NCBI RefSeq assembly: GCF_019904175.1 | Contig: NZ_CP061913.1 | Coordinates: 6,696,001-6,760,000, forward strand | Origin: Dactylosporangium vinaceum | Lineage (GTDB): Bacteria; Actinomycetota; Actinomycetes; Mycobacteriales; Micromonosporaceae | Direction: 5' to 3' | DNA: 64,000 bases | Shown here: positions 1 to 8,352 of the stretch, in pieces | Layout: each line of letters begins with the position of its first letter | How positions within the stretch are numbered: the stretch's first letter is position 1 | Translations under genes and position numbers: made by a program | Notes under the pieces: model-generated | Databases searched by the model: none | Told to the model about the DNA's origin: nothing | The model's input: the letters and a program-made list of their open reading frames with translations, nothing else

Positions 1-393
1 GCCCTCGGTCGGCGCGCTGCCCGCGGCCCGGGTGGCGAGGTCGGCCGCCCGGGCCAGGCCCGGCGAGCCGGCCAGGGCCGCGCCGATCATGAGGCGCAGG
101 GCGGCGGTGCTCCCCCGCTCGCGGATGGCGACCGCCTCCTGCGGGGTGAGCGTGCCCCACACCCACGGGATGTGCCGGGCCACCTCACCGTCGGCGAAGT
201 TGTAGAAGACCGCGTGCACCACCTCGGCCGGCGCGAGGCCCAGCGGGGCGGCGCGGCCGGCGAAGTAGCCGTCCCAGTAGTTGCGCATCCCGGCGGCCAG
301 GAACGCCTCGTTGGCCACCGCGGAGAACGTGGCGGTGGCGATCGGCTCGACGAGCTCGAACATGCGGTGGATAGCGGCCTGTGCGTGCGGCAT
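1..393 (-). CDS. SCO6745 family protein, C-terminus cut by window edge
   Basis: The reading frame runs from an ATG at 393 off the left edge, giving the first 131 residues. An AGGAGA Shine-Dalgarno sequence (401-406) sits 7 nt ahead of the ATG. The start MPHAQAAIHRMFELVEPIAT, followed by a WDGYFAGRAAPLG segment and VVHAVFYNF, matches the actinobacterial SCO6745 family as I remember it: helical proteins of about 280 residues with no established function, sometimes labelled as SalK or helix-turn-helix proteins. No catalytic motif is visible. The gene is transcribed leftward. The family call is fairly secure, the function is unknown. Confidence 0.75.
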   Translation of the reverse strand, partial: MPHAQAAIHRMFELVEPIATATFSAVANEAFLAAGMRNYWDGYFAGRAAPLGLAPAEVVHAVFYNFADGEVARHIPWVWGTLTPQEAVAIRERGSTAALRLMIGAALAGSPGLARAADLATRAAGSAPTEG

Positions 394-482
394 GTCGGTG
401 TCTCCTGTGCTCGTTCGCGGCGGTGGTGCTCATCCACGCTACGAACGGCCCGGCCCGGATTCGACAGCACCGGCCCGGCGGG

Positions 483-2138
483 TCAGACGTCGACGGTCAC
501 CGCGGTCGTGGGGCGGGCGCAGCACAGCAGGATGTTGCCCGGGGCGGGCGGCTGCAGCGGCGTGAGCGAGTGCGTGACGGTGCCGGACAGCAGCGGCGTC
601 TCGCAGGTGTGGCAGACGCCGGTGCGGCAGCTCCAGCGGGTCGGTACGTCGCACGCGTCGGCCAGGTCCAGGAGGCTGCCCGTCGCCGGGAACGGCACCG
701 TCAGCGCGCTGCGGGCGAACGTCACCGGCGGGCCGGTCCCCGCCCCGCCCTCCGGCGGGTGCGGTGCGCGGGAGGGGCGCGCTGCGAGCCCGGGGTTGAT
801 CGGGTCGCGGGCGCCGAACGCCTCGGTGTGGATGCGGGCCGGGTCGACGCCGACGGCGCTCAGGGCGGTGCGCATGTCGGCCATGAACGCATCCGGGCCG
901 CAGACGTAGGCGTCGGCGTTGGGCGGCAGCGACAGGGCGGTCAGCCCGGCGGCGTCCAGGCGGCCCGTGGTGGCGCTGTAGAAGATGCGCTCGGCCGCGC
1001 CGATGCGGGCGGCGAGCGCGTGGGCCTCGGCCGCGAGGGGGTGCTCGGCGGGGCTGCGGGCGGCGTGGATCCACCAGACCTCACGGGTCGCGGCCTCATC
1101 GGCCAGGTGGTGCAGCATCGCCAGCACCGGGGTCAGCCCGATGCCGGCCGAGATGAGCAGGACCGGGGTGTCGGCGGCGGTCAGGACGAAGCTGCCGCGC
1201 GGGGCGGCGGCGTCCAGCGTCGCGCCCGGGCGCAGCTCGCGGGTCAGGTAGCGGCTGGCGGCGCCCTCGCCCTTGACCGTGATGCGGTAGGTGCGCCCGC
1301 CGGTCGTCGACAGCGAGTAGCTGCGGACCGGGCCGTGCTCGGGCAGGCGGAGGGTGAGGTACTGGCCGGGGGCGGCGCGCGGGAGGGCGGCGCCGGCCGG
1401 GTCGACCAGGTGGATCGAGGTGACGTCCGCGTTCTCGTGGGTCACGCCGGCGACGCGCAGGGGGCGGAAGCCCTCCCACGCCGGCGGGGCCGTGGCGGCG
1501 GCGGTCAGCAGGTCGCGGAAGGAGGCCCGCCAGCCGGGGCTCAGCGCGCGGAGGCCGGCGGCGAGGCGCAGGCGCGACGGGTCGGGCTCCGGCAGGTACA
1601 GCAGCGCATCGGTCTGGGTTATCGAGAGGGCACCGGGACCCTCCCGGGTCTGCTCGATGGCGTCGCCGGCCCGGATGCGGCCCTCGCGCAGGACGCGCAT
1701 GTAGAAGCCGGGGCGGTGGTGGGCGACGAGCAGGGCGGCCATCTCGGGCACGCCGAGGCGCAGACCGACGCGGTAACACGTGACGCGCGGCTGCGTGACC
1801 TCGAACTCGGCCTCGCCGATGCGGTACCGGTCGCCGATGCACACCTCGTCGTCGGGCAGGCCGTCGATGGTGAGGTTCTCGCCGAACTGGCCCCAGGCGC
1901 GCGGATCGAGGCCGAGCTGCTCGTGCCAGAAGGCGTAGGAGCCGACCTGGTACGCCAGCACGGCGCGCTGCTGCCCACCGTGCCCGGCGGTGTCGCCCTG
2001 GCCGTCGCCGTCGAGGTTCAGCCGGCGGGCCAGGACCGGGCCGGCGACCGGGTGTTTCCACGCGCCCGTGTGGACCGTGCGCCCCTGCCACGGCACGTCC
2101 TTCGGCCGCCCCACGTTCACGGACACCAGCGTCGCCAC
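483..2138 (-). CDS. MOSC domain / FAD-NAD reductase / 2Fe-2S ferredoxin fusion oxidoreductase
   Basis: A 551-residue multidomain electron-transfer protein. Residues 1-170 form a MOSC domain (molybdenum cofactor sulfurase C-terminal fold) with its conserved Cys in QPRVTCYRVGLRLG. A linker follows, then a flavodoxin-reductase unit: FAD binding around RSYSLS (about residue 290) and the NAD-binding segment around VLLISAGIGLTPVLAML. The C-terminus is a plant-type 2Fe-2S ferredoxin with CxxxxCxxC (SCRTGVCHTC) and the fourth ligand in ILLCC. Such fusions are thought to reduce N-hydroxylated or other small substrates by NAD(P)H-flavin-iron-sulfur transfer; the substrate is unknown. The GTG at 2138 (VATLVSVNVGRPKDVPW) is chosen because the MOSC homology begins there; an in-frame extension to 2276 looks spurious. 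Confidence 0.88.
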   Translation of the reverse strand: MATLVSVNVGRPKDVPWQGRTVHTGAWKHPVAGPVLARRLNLDGDGQGDTAGHGGQQRAVLAYQVGSYAFWHEQLGLDPRAWGQFGENLTIDGLPDDEVCIGDRYRIGEAEFEVTQPRVTCYRVGLRLGVPEMAALLVAHHRPGFYMRVLREGRIRAGDAIEQTREGPGALSITQTDALLYLPEPDPSRLRLAAGLRALSPGWRASFRDLLTAAATAPPAWEGFRPLRVAGVTHENADVTSIHLVDPAGAALPRAAPGQYLTLRLPEHGPVRSYSLSTTGGRTYRITVKGEGAASRYLTRELRPGATLDAAAPRGSFVLTAADTPVLLISAGIGLTPVLAMLHHLADEAATREVWWIHAARSPAEHPLAAEAHALAARIGAAERIFYSATTGRLDAAGLTALSLPPNADAYVCGPDAFMADMRTALSAVGVDPARIHTEAFGARDPINPGLAARPSRAPHPPEGGAGTGPPVTFARSALTVPFPATGSLLDLADACDVPTRWSCRTGVCHTCETPLLSGTVTHSLTPLQPPAPGNILLCCARPTTAVTVDV

Positions 2139-2242
2139 GGCTCCATCCTGCCGCCCGGCACGGGGGCGTGGCGTCGTTCCCACAGAGTGAACGGCGGCCG
2201 TCCGGGCTCGGCACCACCTGGCATAGTGAGCGGTCGCGATCG

Positions 2243-2932
2243 ATGGACCCGCAGACCACGGGGAGGTACCGGGCATTGCTTCGCCTGCTGCTCGTCGACG
2301 GCGACCCGCAGTCGGCCGTCGCGCTGGCCGCGCTGCTGGGCGGCGAGGGGTTCGAGGTCCGGGTGGCCGCTACGGCCGGTGACGCCCTGCGCACGTTCGA
2401 CGAGCACGGCGCCGAGCTGGTGCTGCTCGACGCCGGGCCGGGGCTGTGCCGGGCGCTGCGGACCCGCTCCGCGGTCGGCATCATCGTGCTCAGCGGCTGC
2501 GGCGGCGAGGACGACAAGGTGGCCGCGCTGGAGTACGGCGCCGACGACTACGTGACCCGGCCGTACGGTCAGCGGGAGCTCGTCGCCCGCATCCGCGCGG
2601 TGCTGCGCCGCACGCCCGGCCGCCGGGCCCGCCGAGCCGTCATCAGCGCGGGCCCGGTCCGGCTCGACCCGGCCGCCCACACCGCCACCGTGACGGGCCG
2701 CCCGCTCGACCTGCCGCTGAAGGAGTTCCAGCTCCTCGAGGCCCTGGTCCGCAACCCCGGCCGCACCCTGGGCCGCGACCAGCTCCTGGAGACGGTGTGG
2801 GCGGGCGCGGCGGGCGAGAGCAACACGCTGAACGTGCACATCAAGCGCCTCCGCGCGAAGATCGAGCCCGACCCGGCCGCGCCCCGCCACCTGCTGACGG
2901 TGCGCGGGATCGGCTTCAAGTACCTGCCGTGA
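2243..2932 (+). CDS. OmpR/PhoB-type response regulator with degenerate receiver
   Basis: A receiver domain (about residues 12-120) is joined to a winged-helix DNA-binding domain (about 135-229; DLPLKEFQLLEALVRNPGRT and ending VRGIGFKYLP). The receiver keeps an Asp in VLLDAGPG at the usual phosphorylation place. However, the acidic pair reads VDGDP, with Gly in one position, and the normally invariant Lys is Arg (TRPYG), so phosphorelay control is doubtful. No histidine kinase is adjacent. The start could be the ATG at 2243, or a TTG at 2276 that has a GGGAGG Shine-Dalgarno 9 nt upstream (2261-2266). The stop codon overlaps the GTG of the next gene, so the two are probably co-transcribed. Confidence 0.85.
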   Translation: MDPQTTGRYRALLRLLLVDGDPQSAVALAALLGGEGFEVRVAATAGDALRTFDEHGAELVLLDAGPGLCRALRTRSAVGIIVLSGCGGEDDKVAALEYGADDYVTRPYGQRELVARIRAVLRRTPGRRARRAVISAGPVRLDPAAHTATVTGRPLDLPLKEFQLLEALVRNPGRTLGRDQLLETVWAGAAGESNTLNVHIKRLRAKIEPDPAAPRHLLTVRGIGFKYLP

Positions 2933-3723
2933 TCCCGCCGGCCGTACTGCGCGCGTTCGGCGTGGCGGCGCCGGCCCGGCCGCTCGACGGTGGCCAGGGC
3001 ACGTCGTGGACGGCGGGCGGGCTGGTGTTCAAGCCGGGCGGCGGGCGGCTGCACGAGTGGCTCGGCCGGGTGCTGCCGGGCGTGGCGGCGGACGGCTTCC
3101 GGCCGGCGCCGCCGGTGCGGACGCGCGACGGCGCCTGGGAGCACGGCGGATGGTCGGCCACGCGCTGGGTCCCGGGGCGCGCGCCCGACACCGCCTCGGT
3201 GTCGGCGTGGGTGGAGATCATCCGGGCCGGGCGGGCGTTTCACCGCGCGGTGGCCCATCTGGACCGGCCAGACCTCCTCGACGCGCGGCAGGACGCGTGG
3301 GCGATCGCGGACCGGGCCGCCTGGCAGGAGCGGGACCTCGCGCTGCACCCGCAGCTGGCGCCCGTCGCGCGGCGGCTGCTCGCCGCGCTGGAGCCGCTGG
3401 GGCCGGCGCAGGTCGTCCACGGTGACCTGACGGGCAACGTGCTCGTCGCGGCCGGGCTCGCACCGGCCGTCATCGACATCTCGCCGTACTGGCGGCCGCC
3501 GGCCTATGCCGAGGGTGTCGTCGTGGCCGATGCGCTCTGCTGGCACGGTGCGCCGCCGTCGCTGCCGGAGACGGTGCAGGTCCCGGTGGCGGCGGTGGCG
3601 CGCGGGCTGCTGTTCCGGATGGCCACGACGAGCGAGCGGCACGCGGCCGGAGCCGTCACCGAGGCGGCGCTGCGCGACGAGGCGCGCCGCTATGCGCGCG
3701 CGGCCGCGGCCATCGGGCGGTAA
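2929..3723 (+). CDS. TIGR02569-like phosphotransferase family protein (aminoglycoside phosphotransferase fold)
   Basis: A 264-residue protein starting with a GTG that overlaps the response-regulator stop codon (GTGA). The core holds a kinase-like Brenner motif, VVHGDLTGNVLV, and a metal-binding Asp segment, AVIDISPYWRP, as in APH/choline-kinase enzymes; the compact N-lobe reads SWTAGGLVFKPGGG. Actinobacteria carry a family of such proteins (TIGR02569), usually with no known substrate. The overlap with an atypical response regulator suggests coupled expression. Resistance activity cannot be claimed from sequence. Confidence 0.72.
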   Translation: MIPPAVLRAFGVAAPARPLDGGQGTSWTAGGLVFKPGGGRLHEWLGRVLPGVAADGFRPAPPVRTRDGAWEHGGWSATRWVPGRAPDTASVSAWVEIIRAGRAFHRAVAHLDRPDLLDARQDAWAIADRAAWQERDLALHPQLAPVARRLLAALEPLGPAQVVHGDLTGNVLVAAGLAPAVIDISPYWRPPAYAEGVVVADALCWHGAPPSLPETVQVPVAAVARGLLFRMATTSERHAAGAVTEAALRDEARRYARAAAAIGR

Positions 3724-3792
3724 ATCGGTGGCCCGGCGGGCGGGGTGGCGGGAAAATCCGCCCGGGCAGCCCGAACCTGAGGAGACGTGACG

Positions 3793-5253
3793 ATGGCGGA
3801 AGTCCGTACGGCGGCCGGTGTGCTGCGGGGACGCAGCGAGGCGGGCGTGACGGTGTTCCGGGGCATGCCGTTCGCCGCGCCGCCCGTCGGTGCCCTGCGC
3901 TTCGCCGCGCCGGCGCCGGCCGCGCCGTGGGACGGGGTGCGCGAGGCCGTGGCCTTCGGGCCGCCGCCGCCGCAGCCGGACCCGTTCGGCCGCGGCGAGA
4001 CGCGGGCCGAGGGCGCCGAGTGGCTCACGGTCAACGTCTGGTCGGCCGATCCGGGCCGCGGCGCGAACCTGCCGGTGATGGTGTGGATCCAGGGCGGCGG
4101 CTACACGTTCGGCGCCGCGAGCAGCCCCGAGTTCGACGGCCACCGGCTCGCGCGCGACGGCGTCGTGGTGGTGACGTTCAACTACCGCGTCGGCTTCGAG
4201 GGCTTCGCGCAGATCGCCGGGGCGCCGGCCAACCGCGGGCTGCTCGACCAGGTCGCGGCTCTGGCCTGGGTGCGCGACAACATCGGGGCGTTCGGCGGGG
4301 ACCCCGACCGGGTCACGGTGTTCGGGGAGTCCGCCGGGGCCGGGTCGATCGCCGCGCTGCTGGTCATGCCGCGGGCCGATGGGCTGTTCCGGCGGGCGAT
4401 CGCGCAGAGCGTGCCGGGGGCGTGCCTGGCGCCGGAGCTCGCGGCCGAGATCGCCGCCGCCTGCACCGCGGAGCTGGGCCTGGAGGCCACTGTCGCCGAG
4501 CTGGCCGACGTGGACCCGGCGCTGCTGGTCGAGGCGGCGATGGAGGCCGCGGGGAAGATGACGGCGCAGGCGCGGTGGGGGGTGGTCGGGTACCGCTCGC
4601 TGCAGTTCGGCCCGGTCGTCGACGGTGACGTGCTGCCGGTCGGCCTGTTCGGCAACGGCCGGGCGACCGAGCTGCTGGTGGGCCACAACCGGGACGAGCA
4701 GCGGCTGTTCAGCGCCCTGACCGGCGTCATCGGGCAGGTCACCGGGGAGCAGGCGGACGAGGCGCTGCGGCTGCTCGCGCCGGGGCCGCACGGGGAGCGC
4801 CGCTACCGGGAGGCGTTCCCCGACGCGGGGGCGGAGCGGTTGTACGAGCTCGTCCACGGCGACTGGCTGTTTCGCATGCCGAGCCTGCACCTGGCCGAGG
4901 CGCAGCTGCGCCGCGGGGGCCCGGCGTACCTCTACGAGCTGACCTGGGCCGCGCCGGGCCTCGGCGCCACCCACGGGCTCGACGTGCCGCTCGTGTTCGG
5001 CAACCTCGGGGGCAGCCGGCCCGCCATGCTGCTCGGCGGCGCGGTGGCCGCGGCGCAGGAGCTGTCGGCGCAGATGCGGGCCGCGTGGACGGCGTTCGCC
5101 ACCACCGGCGATCCGGGCTGGCCCGCCTACGACACCGAGCGGCGCCTGACCCGGGTCTTCGACGTCGAGCCCGAGGTCGTCGCCTACCCGGAGGACGCCT
5201 CGCGCCGGATCTGGGGCGAGCACACCTTCGACACCCTGCGGCTGCGCGAGTAG
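3793..5253 (+). CDS. type B carboxylesterase / para-nitrobenzyl esterase family
   Basis: An alpha/beta-hydrolase of 486 residues. The oxyanion-hole segment is VMVWIQGGGYTFG. The nucleophile elbow is FGESAGAGS, with Ser in GxSxG at about residue 182. The catalytic Glu/Asp and His are expected in the C-terminal half; THGLDVPLVFGN contains the likely His. Family enzymes hydrolyse carboxylic esters, typically with broad specificity. No signal peptide is seen, so the enzyme is cytosolic. The ATG at 3793 lies 9 nt after AGGAG (3779-3783); a GTG at 3787 is too close to that site. The gene stands alone, 69 nt downstream of the phosphotransferase gene. Confidence 0.92.
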   Translation: MAEVRTAAGVLRGRSEAGVTVFRGMPFAAPPVGALRFAAPAPAAPWDGVREAVAFGPPPPQPDPFGRGETRAEGAEWLTVNVWSADPGRGANLPVMVWIQGGGYTFGAASSPEFDGHRLARDGVVVVTFNYRVGFEGFAQIAGAPANRGLLDQVAALAWVRDNIGAFGGDPDRVTVFGESAGAGSIAALLVMPRADGLFRRAIAQSVPGACLAPELAAEIAAACTAELGLEATVAELADVDPALLVEAAMEAAGKMTAQARWGVVGYRSLQFGPVVDGDVLPVGLFGNGRATELLVGHNRDEQRLFSALTGVIGQVTGEQADEALRLLAPGPHGERRYREAFPDAGAERLYELVHGDWLFRMPSLHLAEAQLRRGGPAYLYELTWAAPGLGATHGLDVPLVFGNLGGSRPAMLLGGAVAAAQELSAQMRAAWTAFATTGDPGWPAYDTERRLTRVFDVEPEVVAYPEDASRRIWGEHTFDTLRLRE

Positions 5254-5298
5254 GGCCCCGGGCGGCGGCCCAGGAGCCGGGCGGGGTTGCCGGTTCGC

Positions 5299-7533
5299 TC
5301 AAGACCCGGGCTTCGACGGTACCGCCGCCGAGCCGACGCGTGGCAGTCGCGCCTCGAGGTCGGCCGGCGGCAGCGGGCGGGCGTAGAAGTAGCCCTGGGC
5401 GTTGCGGTACCCCAGCAGCGTCAGCTCGGTCGCCTGGGCCTCGTGCTCGATGCCCTCCGCGACCGTGTCCATGTGCAGGATCTGGCTGAGCCGGATCACG
5501 GCCTCGGCGACCGCGGCGCCCTCGCGCTCGCCGTTGAGCTCGTTGACGAAGCAGCGGTCCAGCTTGAGGATGTCCACCGGCAGGCGGGTGAGGTAGCGCA
5601 GGGAGGAGTACCCGGTCCCGAAGTCGTCGAGGGCGATGCGGACACCGTGCCGGCGCAGCTCCTCCAGCTGCGGCACCGCGGACCGGTCGTCGACGAGCGC
5701 GCTCTCGGTGATCTCCAGCACGAGGTTGCGCGGGTCGTAGCCCGTGCGGTCGAGCACGGCCAGCACGGCGGCGGCCAGGTCGGGCTGCTCGAGCTGGACC
5801 GGGGACAGGTTGACGCTCACGTACATGCTCCGGCCGGGCGGGAGCATCGCCTGCCACTGCCCCACCTGCCGGCACGCCTCGCCCAGCACCCACGCCCCGA
5901 TCTCGTTGATCAGGCCGGTGCGCTCGGCGGCCGGGATGAACCGGTCCGGGCCGAGCAGGCCGAGCCGCGGGTGCTGCCAGCGCACGAGCGACTCCGCGGC
6001 CACGAGGTCTCCGGTGGCCAGGGCGACGATCGGCTGGTACAGCAGGCGCAGCTGCCCCTCGGGGACGGCGGCGGCGAGATCCTCGGCGAGGGCGGCGGCG
6101 GCCCGCTCGGCCTCGACGGCCTCGGCCGAGTACATCACCCAGCCGAGGGTGCCGCTGCGTTTGGCGGCGTACATGGCGATGTCGGCCCGGTGCGGCAGTT
6201 CGGGGGCGTCGGCCGCGCTCTCGGCGATCGCGATGCCGATGCTGCCCTTCAGGTGCAGGGTGTTGCCGCCGATAAGCAGCGGCGCGTTGCAGGCGGCCAG
6301 GATCCGCTCGGCGACGGCGATCGCGTCCTCGCCGCGGCGCAGCTCCGGGAGCAGGACCGCGAACTCGTCGCCGCCGAGGCGGGCCGCGACGTCGCCGGCC
6401 CGGACGGTGCGGCGCAGGATCTCGGCGAACGCGACGAGCATCCGGTCGCCGACCGCGTGCCCGTAGTTGTCGTTGACCTGCTTGAACCCGTTGAGGTCGA
6501 GGACCAGGGCGGCCATCGGGTTGCCGGTGCGCCGCTGCCGGTCGACCGCGGCCCGCAGGGCGATGCGCAGTTCCCGGCGGTTGGCCAGCCCGGTGAGGCT
6601 GTCGGTGACGCCGAGGGCGTAGTTCTCGCGGGCCGCCAGGACCTGCCGGGCGGCGACGCCGACGGTCATGACGATCGCGCCGGCGACCAGGCCGAGCCAC
6701 GGGTACATCCCCGTCTTCACCGCGGCCACGACGAGCAGGGCGTAGCCGCCGGCGAGGGCGGTGTACGGCAGCCAGGAGCGGCCCGGCAGCGGCCGGTCGG
6801 CGACGGCCCCGGCCACGGCGGGTCCGGGCCGGACCACGGCCGCGAGCAGAATGAGCAGGACCGGCAGGTGCAGGGCGGCCGGGGCCAGGACCTCCGGGCC
6901 GACCCCGTGCACCACCTGGTAGAGGAATACCGCGTCGATCACGAGGTAGCCGACGGTGCCGCCGAGCAGGAGGGACAGCGGCCGGCGGGCGGCGGGGGCC
7001 GGGCCGCGCAGGAGCACGCTGCCGACCCCGACGATCAGCACGACGTCGCCGAGCGCGAACAGCACCGCGCCCAGCCGCAGCGGTTGGAGCAGGCCGCCGC
7101 CGCGCAGGGCCGGCCCGAGCACCAGATACCACATCAGCATCAGGCTCGCGCCGAGCACCGTCGCCATGTCCATCGCGAGCTTCCACCGGGCCAGGCGGCC
7201 CAGGCCGGCCGCCATGGACAGCAGCCCGGCCAGCAGCACCGGCACGATCAGCAGGCGCGGGACGACGGCGACGAGCGTCACCGGGCCCCAGCCCTTGTCG
7301 CCGGTCCGGAACGCGACCGCGAAGCCGACGCCGGCCACGACGAGCAGCGCCAGGGCCACGCTGGTGAACCGGTACGGCCGGCGGGCCGCGGGGCTCCGGC
7401 GGGCGCTGGTGGCCGCGCGGACGTGCAGCGCCAGCGCGACGACTTCGAGGGCGCACAGGGAGATGCCCGCCACCTCGGTGCTCTTCACGGCAGCCCAGAT
7501 CGGAACGGGCGCGGCCGAGTTGAGCTTTGCCAT
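5299..7533 (-). CDS. membrane-anchored GGDEF-EAL bifunctional cyclic-di-GMP enzyme
   Basis: A 744-residue protein. The first 300 residues contain about eight to ten hydrophobic helices (an MHYT-like or otherwise uncharacterised sensor region without a named domain). GGDEF follows (about 300-460): the signature RLGGDEF is intact at 387-391 and an RxxD inhibitory-site motif (RAGD) stands five residues before it, so diguanylate cyclase activity with product inhibition is plausible. The EAL domain (about 480-735) has ESLVRW in place of EALxRW but keeps the Glu. It also keeps the Asn of NLSP, EITES, DDFGTGYSS, the Lys of ILKLD and AEGIE, so phosphodiesterase activity is also possible. The ATG at 7533 (MAKLNSAAP) fits the first hydrophobic segment; the longer frame is Arg-rich and unlikely. 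Confidence 0.92.
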   Translation of the reverse strand: MAKLNSAAPVPIWAAVKSTEVAGISLCALEVVALALHVRAATSARRSPAARRPYRFTSVALALLVVAGVGFAVAFRTGDKGWGPVTLVAVVPRLLIVPVLLAGLLSMAAGLGRLARWKLAMDMATVLGASLMLMWYLVLGPALRGGGLLQPLRLGAVLFALGDVVLIVGVGSVLLRGPAPAARRPLSLLLGGTVGYLVIDAVFLYQVVHGVGPEVLAPAALHLPVLLILLAAVVRPGPAVAGAVADRPLPGRSWLPYTALAGGYALLVVAAVKTGMYPWLGLVAGAIVMTVGVAARQVLAARENYALGVTDSLTGLANRRELRIALRAAVDRQRRTGNPMAALVLDLNGFKQVNDNYGHAVGDRMLVAFAEILRRTVRAGDVAARLGGDEFAVLLPELRRGEDAIAVAERILAACNAPLLIGGNTLHLKGSIGIAIAESAADAPELPHRADIAMYAAKRSGTLGWVMYSAEAVEAERAAAALAEDLAAAVPEGQLRLLYQPIVALATGDLVAAESLVRWQHPRLGLLGPDRFIPAAERTGLINEIGAWVLGEACRQVGQWQAMLPPGRSMYVSVNLSPVQLEQPDLAAAVLAVLDRTGYDPRNLVLEITESALVDDRSAVPQLEELRRHGVRIALDDFGTGYSSLRYLTRLPVDILKLDRCFVNELNGEREGAAVAEAVIRLSQILHMDTVAEGIEHEAQATELTLLGYRNAQGYFYARPLPPADLEARLPRVGSAAVPSKPGS

Positions 7534-7760
7534 GATGATGGACCTGAGCGACCGACGCCTGGCGCGTGGTCCGCCGCGACCGGCCGAACGCGGGCAACCC
7601 CCTCGATATCGCACACCCCCTCTGGCTCACCCGGGCGCTCGGGTAGCGGACCGCCGCCGTCGAGGCCCCGCCCCCAACCCTGCTGCGCGACGCCCGCGGT
7701 CACCGCCCGCAGCCTGCGTCGACATCATAACCCAATGTAGTTGCAGTATTACTCTGCGCT

Positions 7761-7822
7761 ATGGCACACCCTCTGTGCCATAGCGGCTTGTTCGTGTGCC
7801 AAAAGTGTGCCACCATGGCACA
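7761..7822. promoter_or_regulatory. operator array of five TGTGCCA/TGGCACA half-sites
   Basis: Within 62 bp there are five copies of the heptamer TGTGCCA or its complement: 7762-7768 (inverted), 7774-7780, 7795-7801, 7806-7812 and 7816-7822 (inverted). Two pairs form palindromes: ATGGCACA-N5-TGTGCCAT at 7761-7781 and TGTGCCA-N3-TGGCACA at 7806-7822. Starts of adjacent sites are spaced by about 10-12 or 21 bp, i.e. one or two helical turns. The array ends at the start of a gene with a ribbon-helix-helix DNA-binding domain, which suggests autoregulation. Confidence 0.8.
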
Positions 7823-7823
7823 C

Positions 7824-8318
7824 ATGGAGCTGACCACATACGTGAACACCCTCGGCCGCGAGTTCGCCACCCTGGCCGAGGCCGGCGGCGCGGAGTCACG
7901 GGCACTGGTCGAGCGCCTGACCGGCCCCCTGGAGTCGGCGATCCGGATGACGCTGCTGGAAGCGCTGTCGGCGGCGGCCGACGAGATCACCCGCGACCTG
8001 GCACCGGGCTCCGTCGAGCTGCGCCTGCGCGGCCGCGACCCCGGCTTCGTCGTCACCGCACCCGCGTTCACGCAGCCGCCGGCCGGCGCCGACGCGCCGG
8101 ACCCCGACCGGCTGATCGGCGAGGACGGACCGTCCGCGCGGATCAACGTGCGGCTGCCCGAACAGCTCAAGGCCGCGATCGAGGAGGCCGCGGCCCGGGA
8201 GGGCCGCTCGGTCAACGCCTGGCTCGCCCGCGCCGCCGCCGCCGCACTCCAGCAGCACGCCGAACCGGCCCCCACCGTCACCCGCGGACACCAGCGCTTC
8301 TCCGGCTGGGTCCGCTGA
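7824..8318 (+). CDS. ribbon-helix-helix (Arc/HicB-like) regulator
   Basis: A protein of about 164 residues. The C-terminal 50 residues, ARINVRLPEQLKAAIEEAAA followed by REGRSVNAWLARAAA, are a clear ribbon-helix-helix domain: one DNA-contacting strand then two helices. The N-terminal 100 residues are unassigned (LTTYVNTLGREFATLAEAGG). Annotators often call such proteins HicB-family antitoxins, but no HicA toxin gene is adjacent. Two ATGs are possible (7815 and 7824), both inside or directly after the last operator half-site, and no Shine-Dalgarno is visible, so the message may be leaderless. It probably binds the 7761-7822 array and controls itself and the DUF4097 gene 34 nt downstream. Confidence 0.78.
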   Translation: MELTTYVNTLGREFATLAEAGGAESRALVERLTGPLESAIRMTLLEALSAAADEITRDLAPGSVELRLRGRDPGFVVTAPAFTQPPAGADAPDPDRLIGEDGPSARINVRLPEQLKAAIEEAAAREGRSVNAWLARAAAAALQQHAEPAPTVTRGHQRFSGWVR

Positions 8319-8352
8319 CACCCACCCACCCACTCCCGGAACGGGGACGACC

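Noticed and set aside
4739..7630. A 963-codon open frame on the minus strand
   Set aside because: It is a shadow of the GGDEF-EAL gene in another frame, Arg/Pro-rich, with no recognisable domain.
7824..8318. Interpretation as the HicB antitoxin of a HicAB system
   Set aside because: No HicA-like toxin gene is adjacent; only a ribbon-helix-helix regulator is supported.
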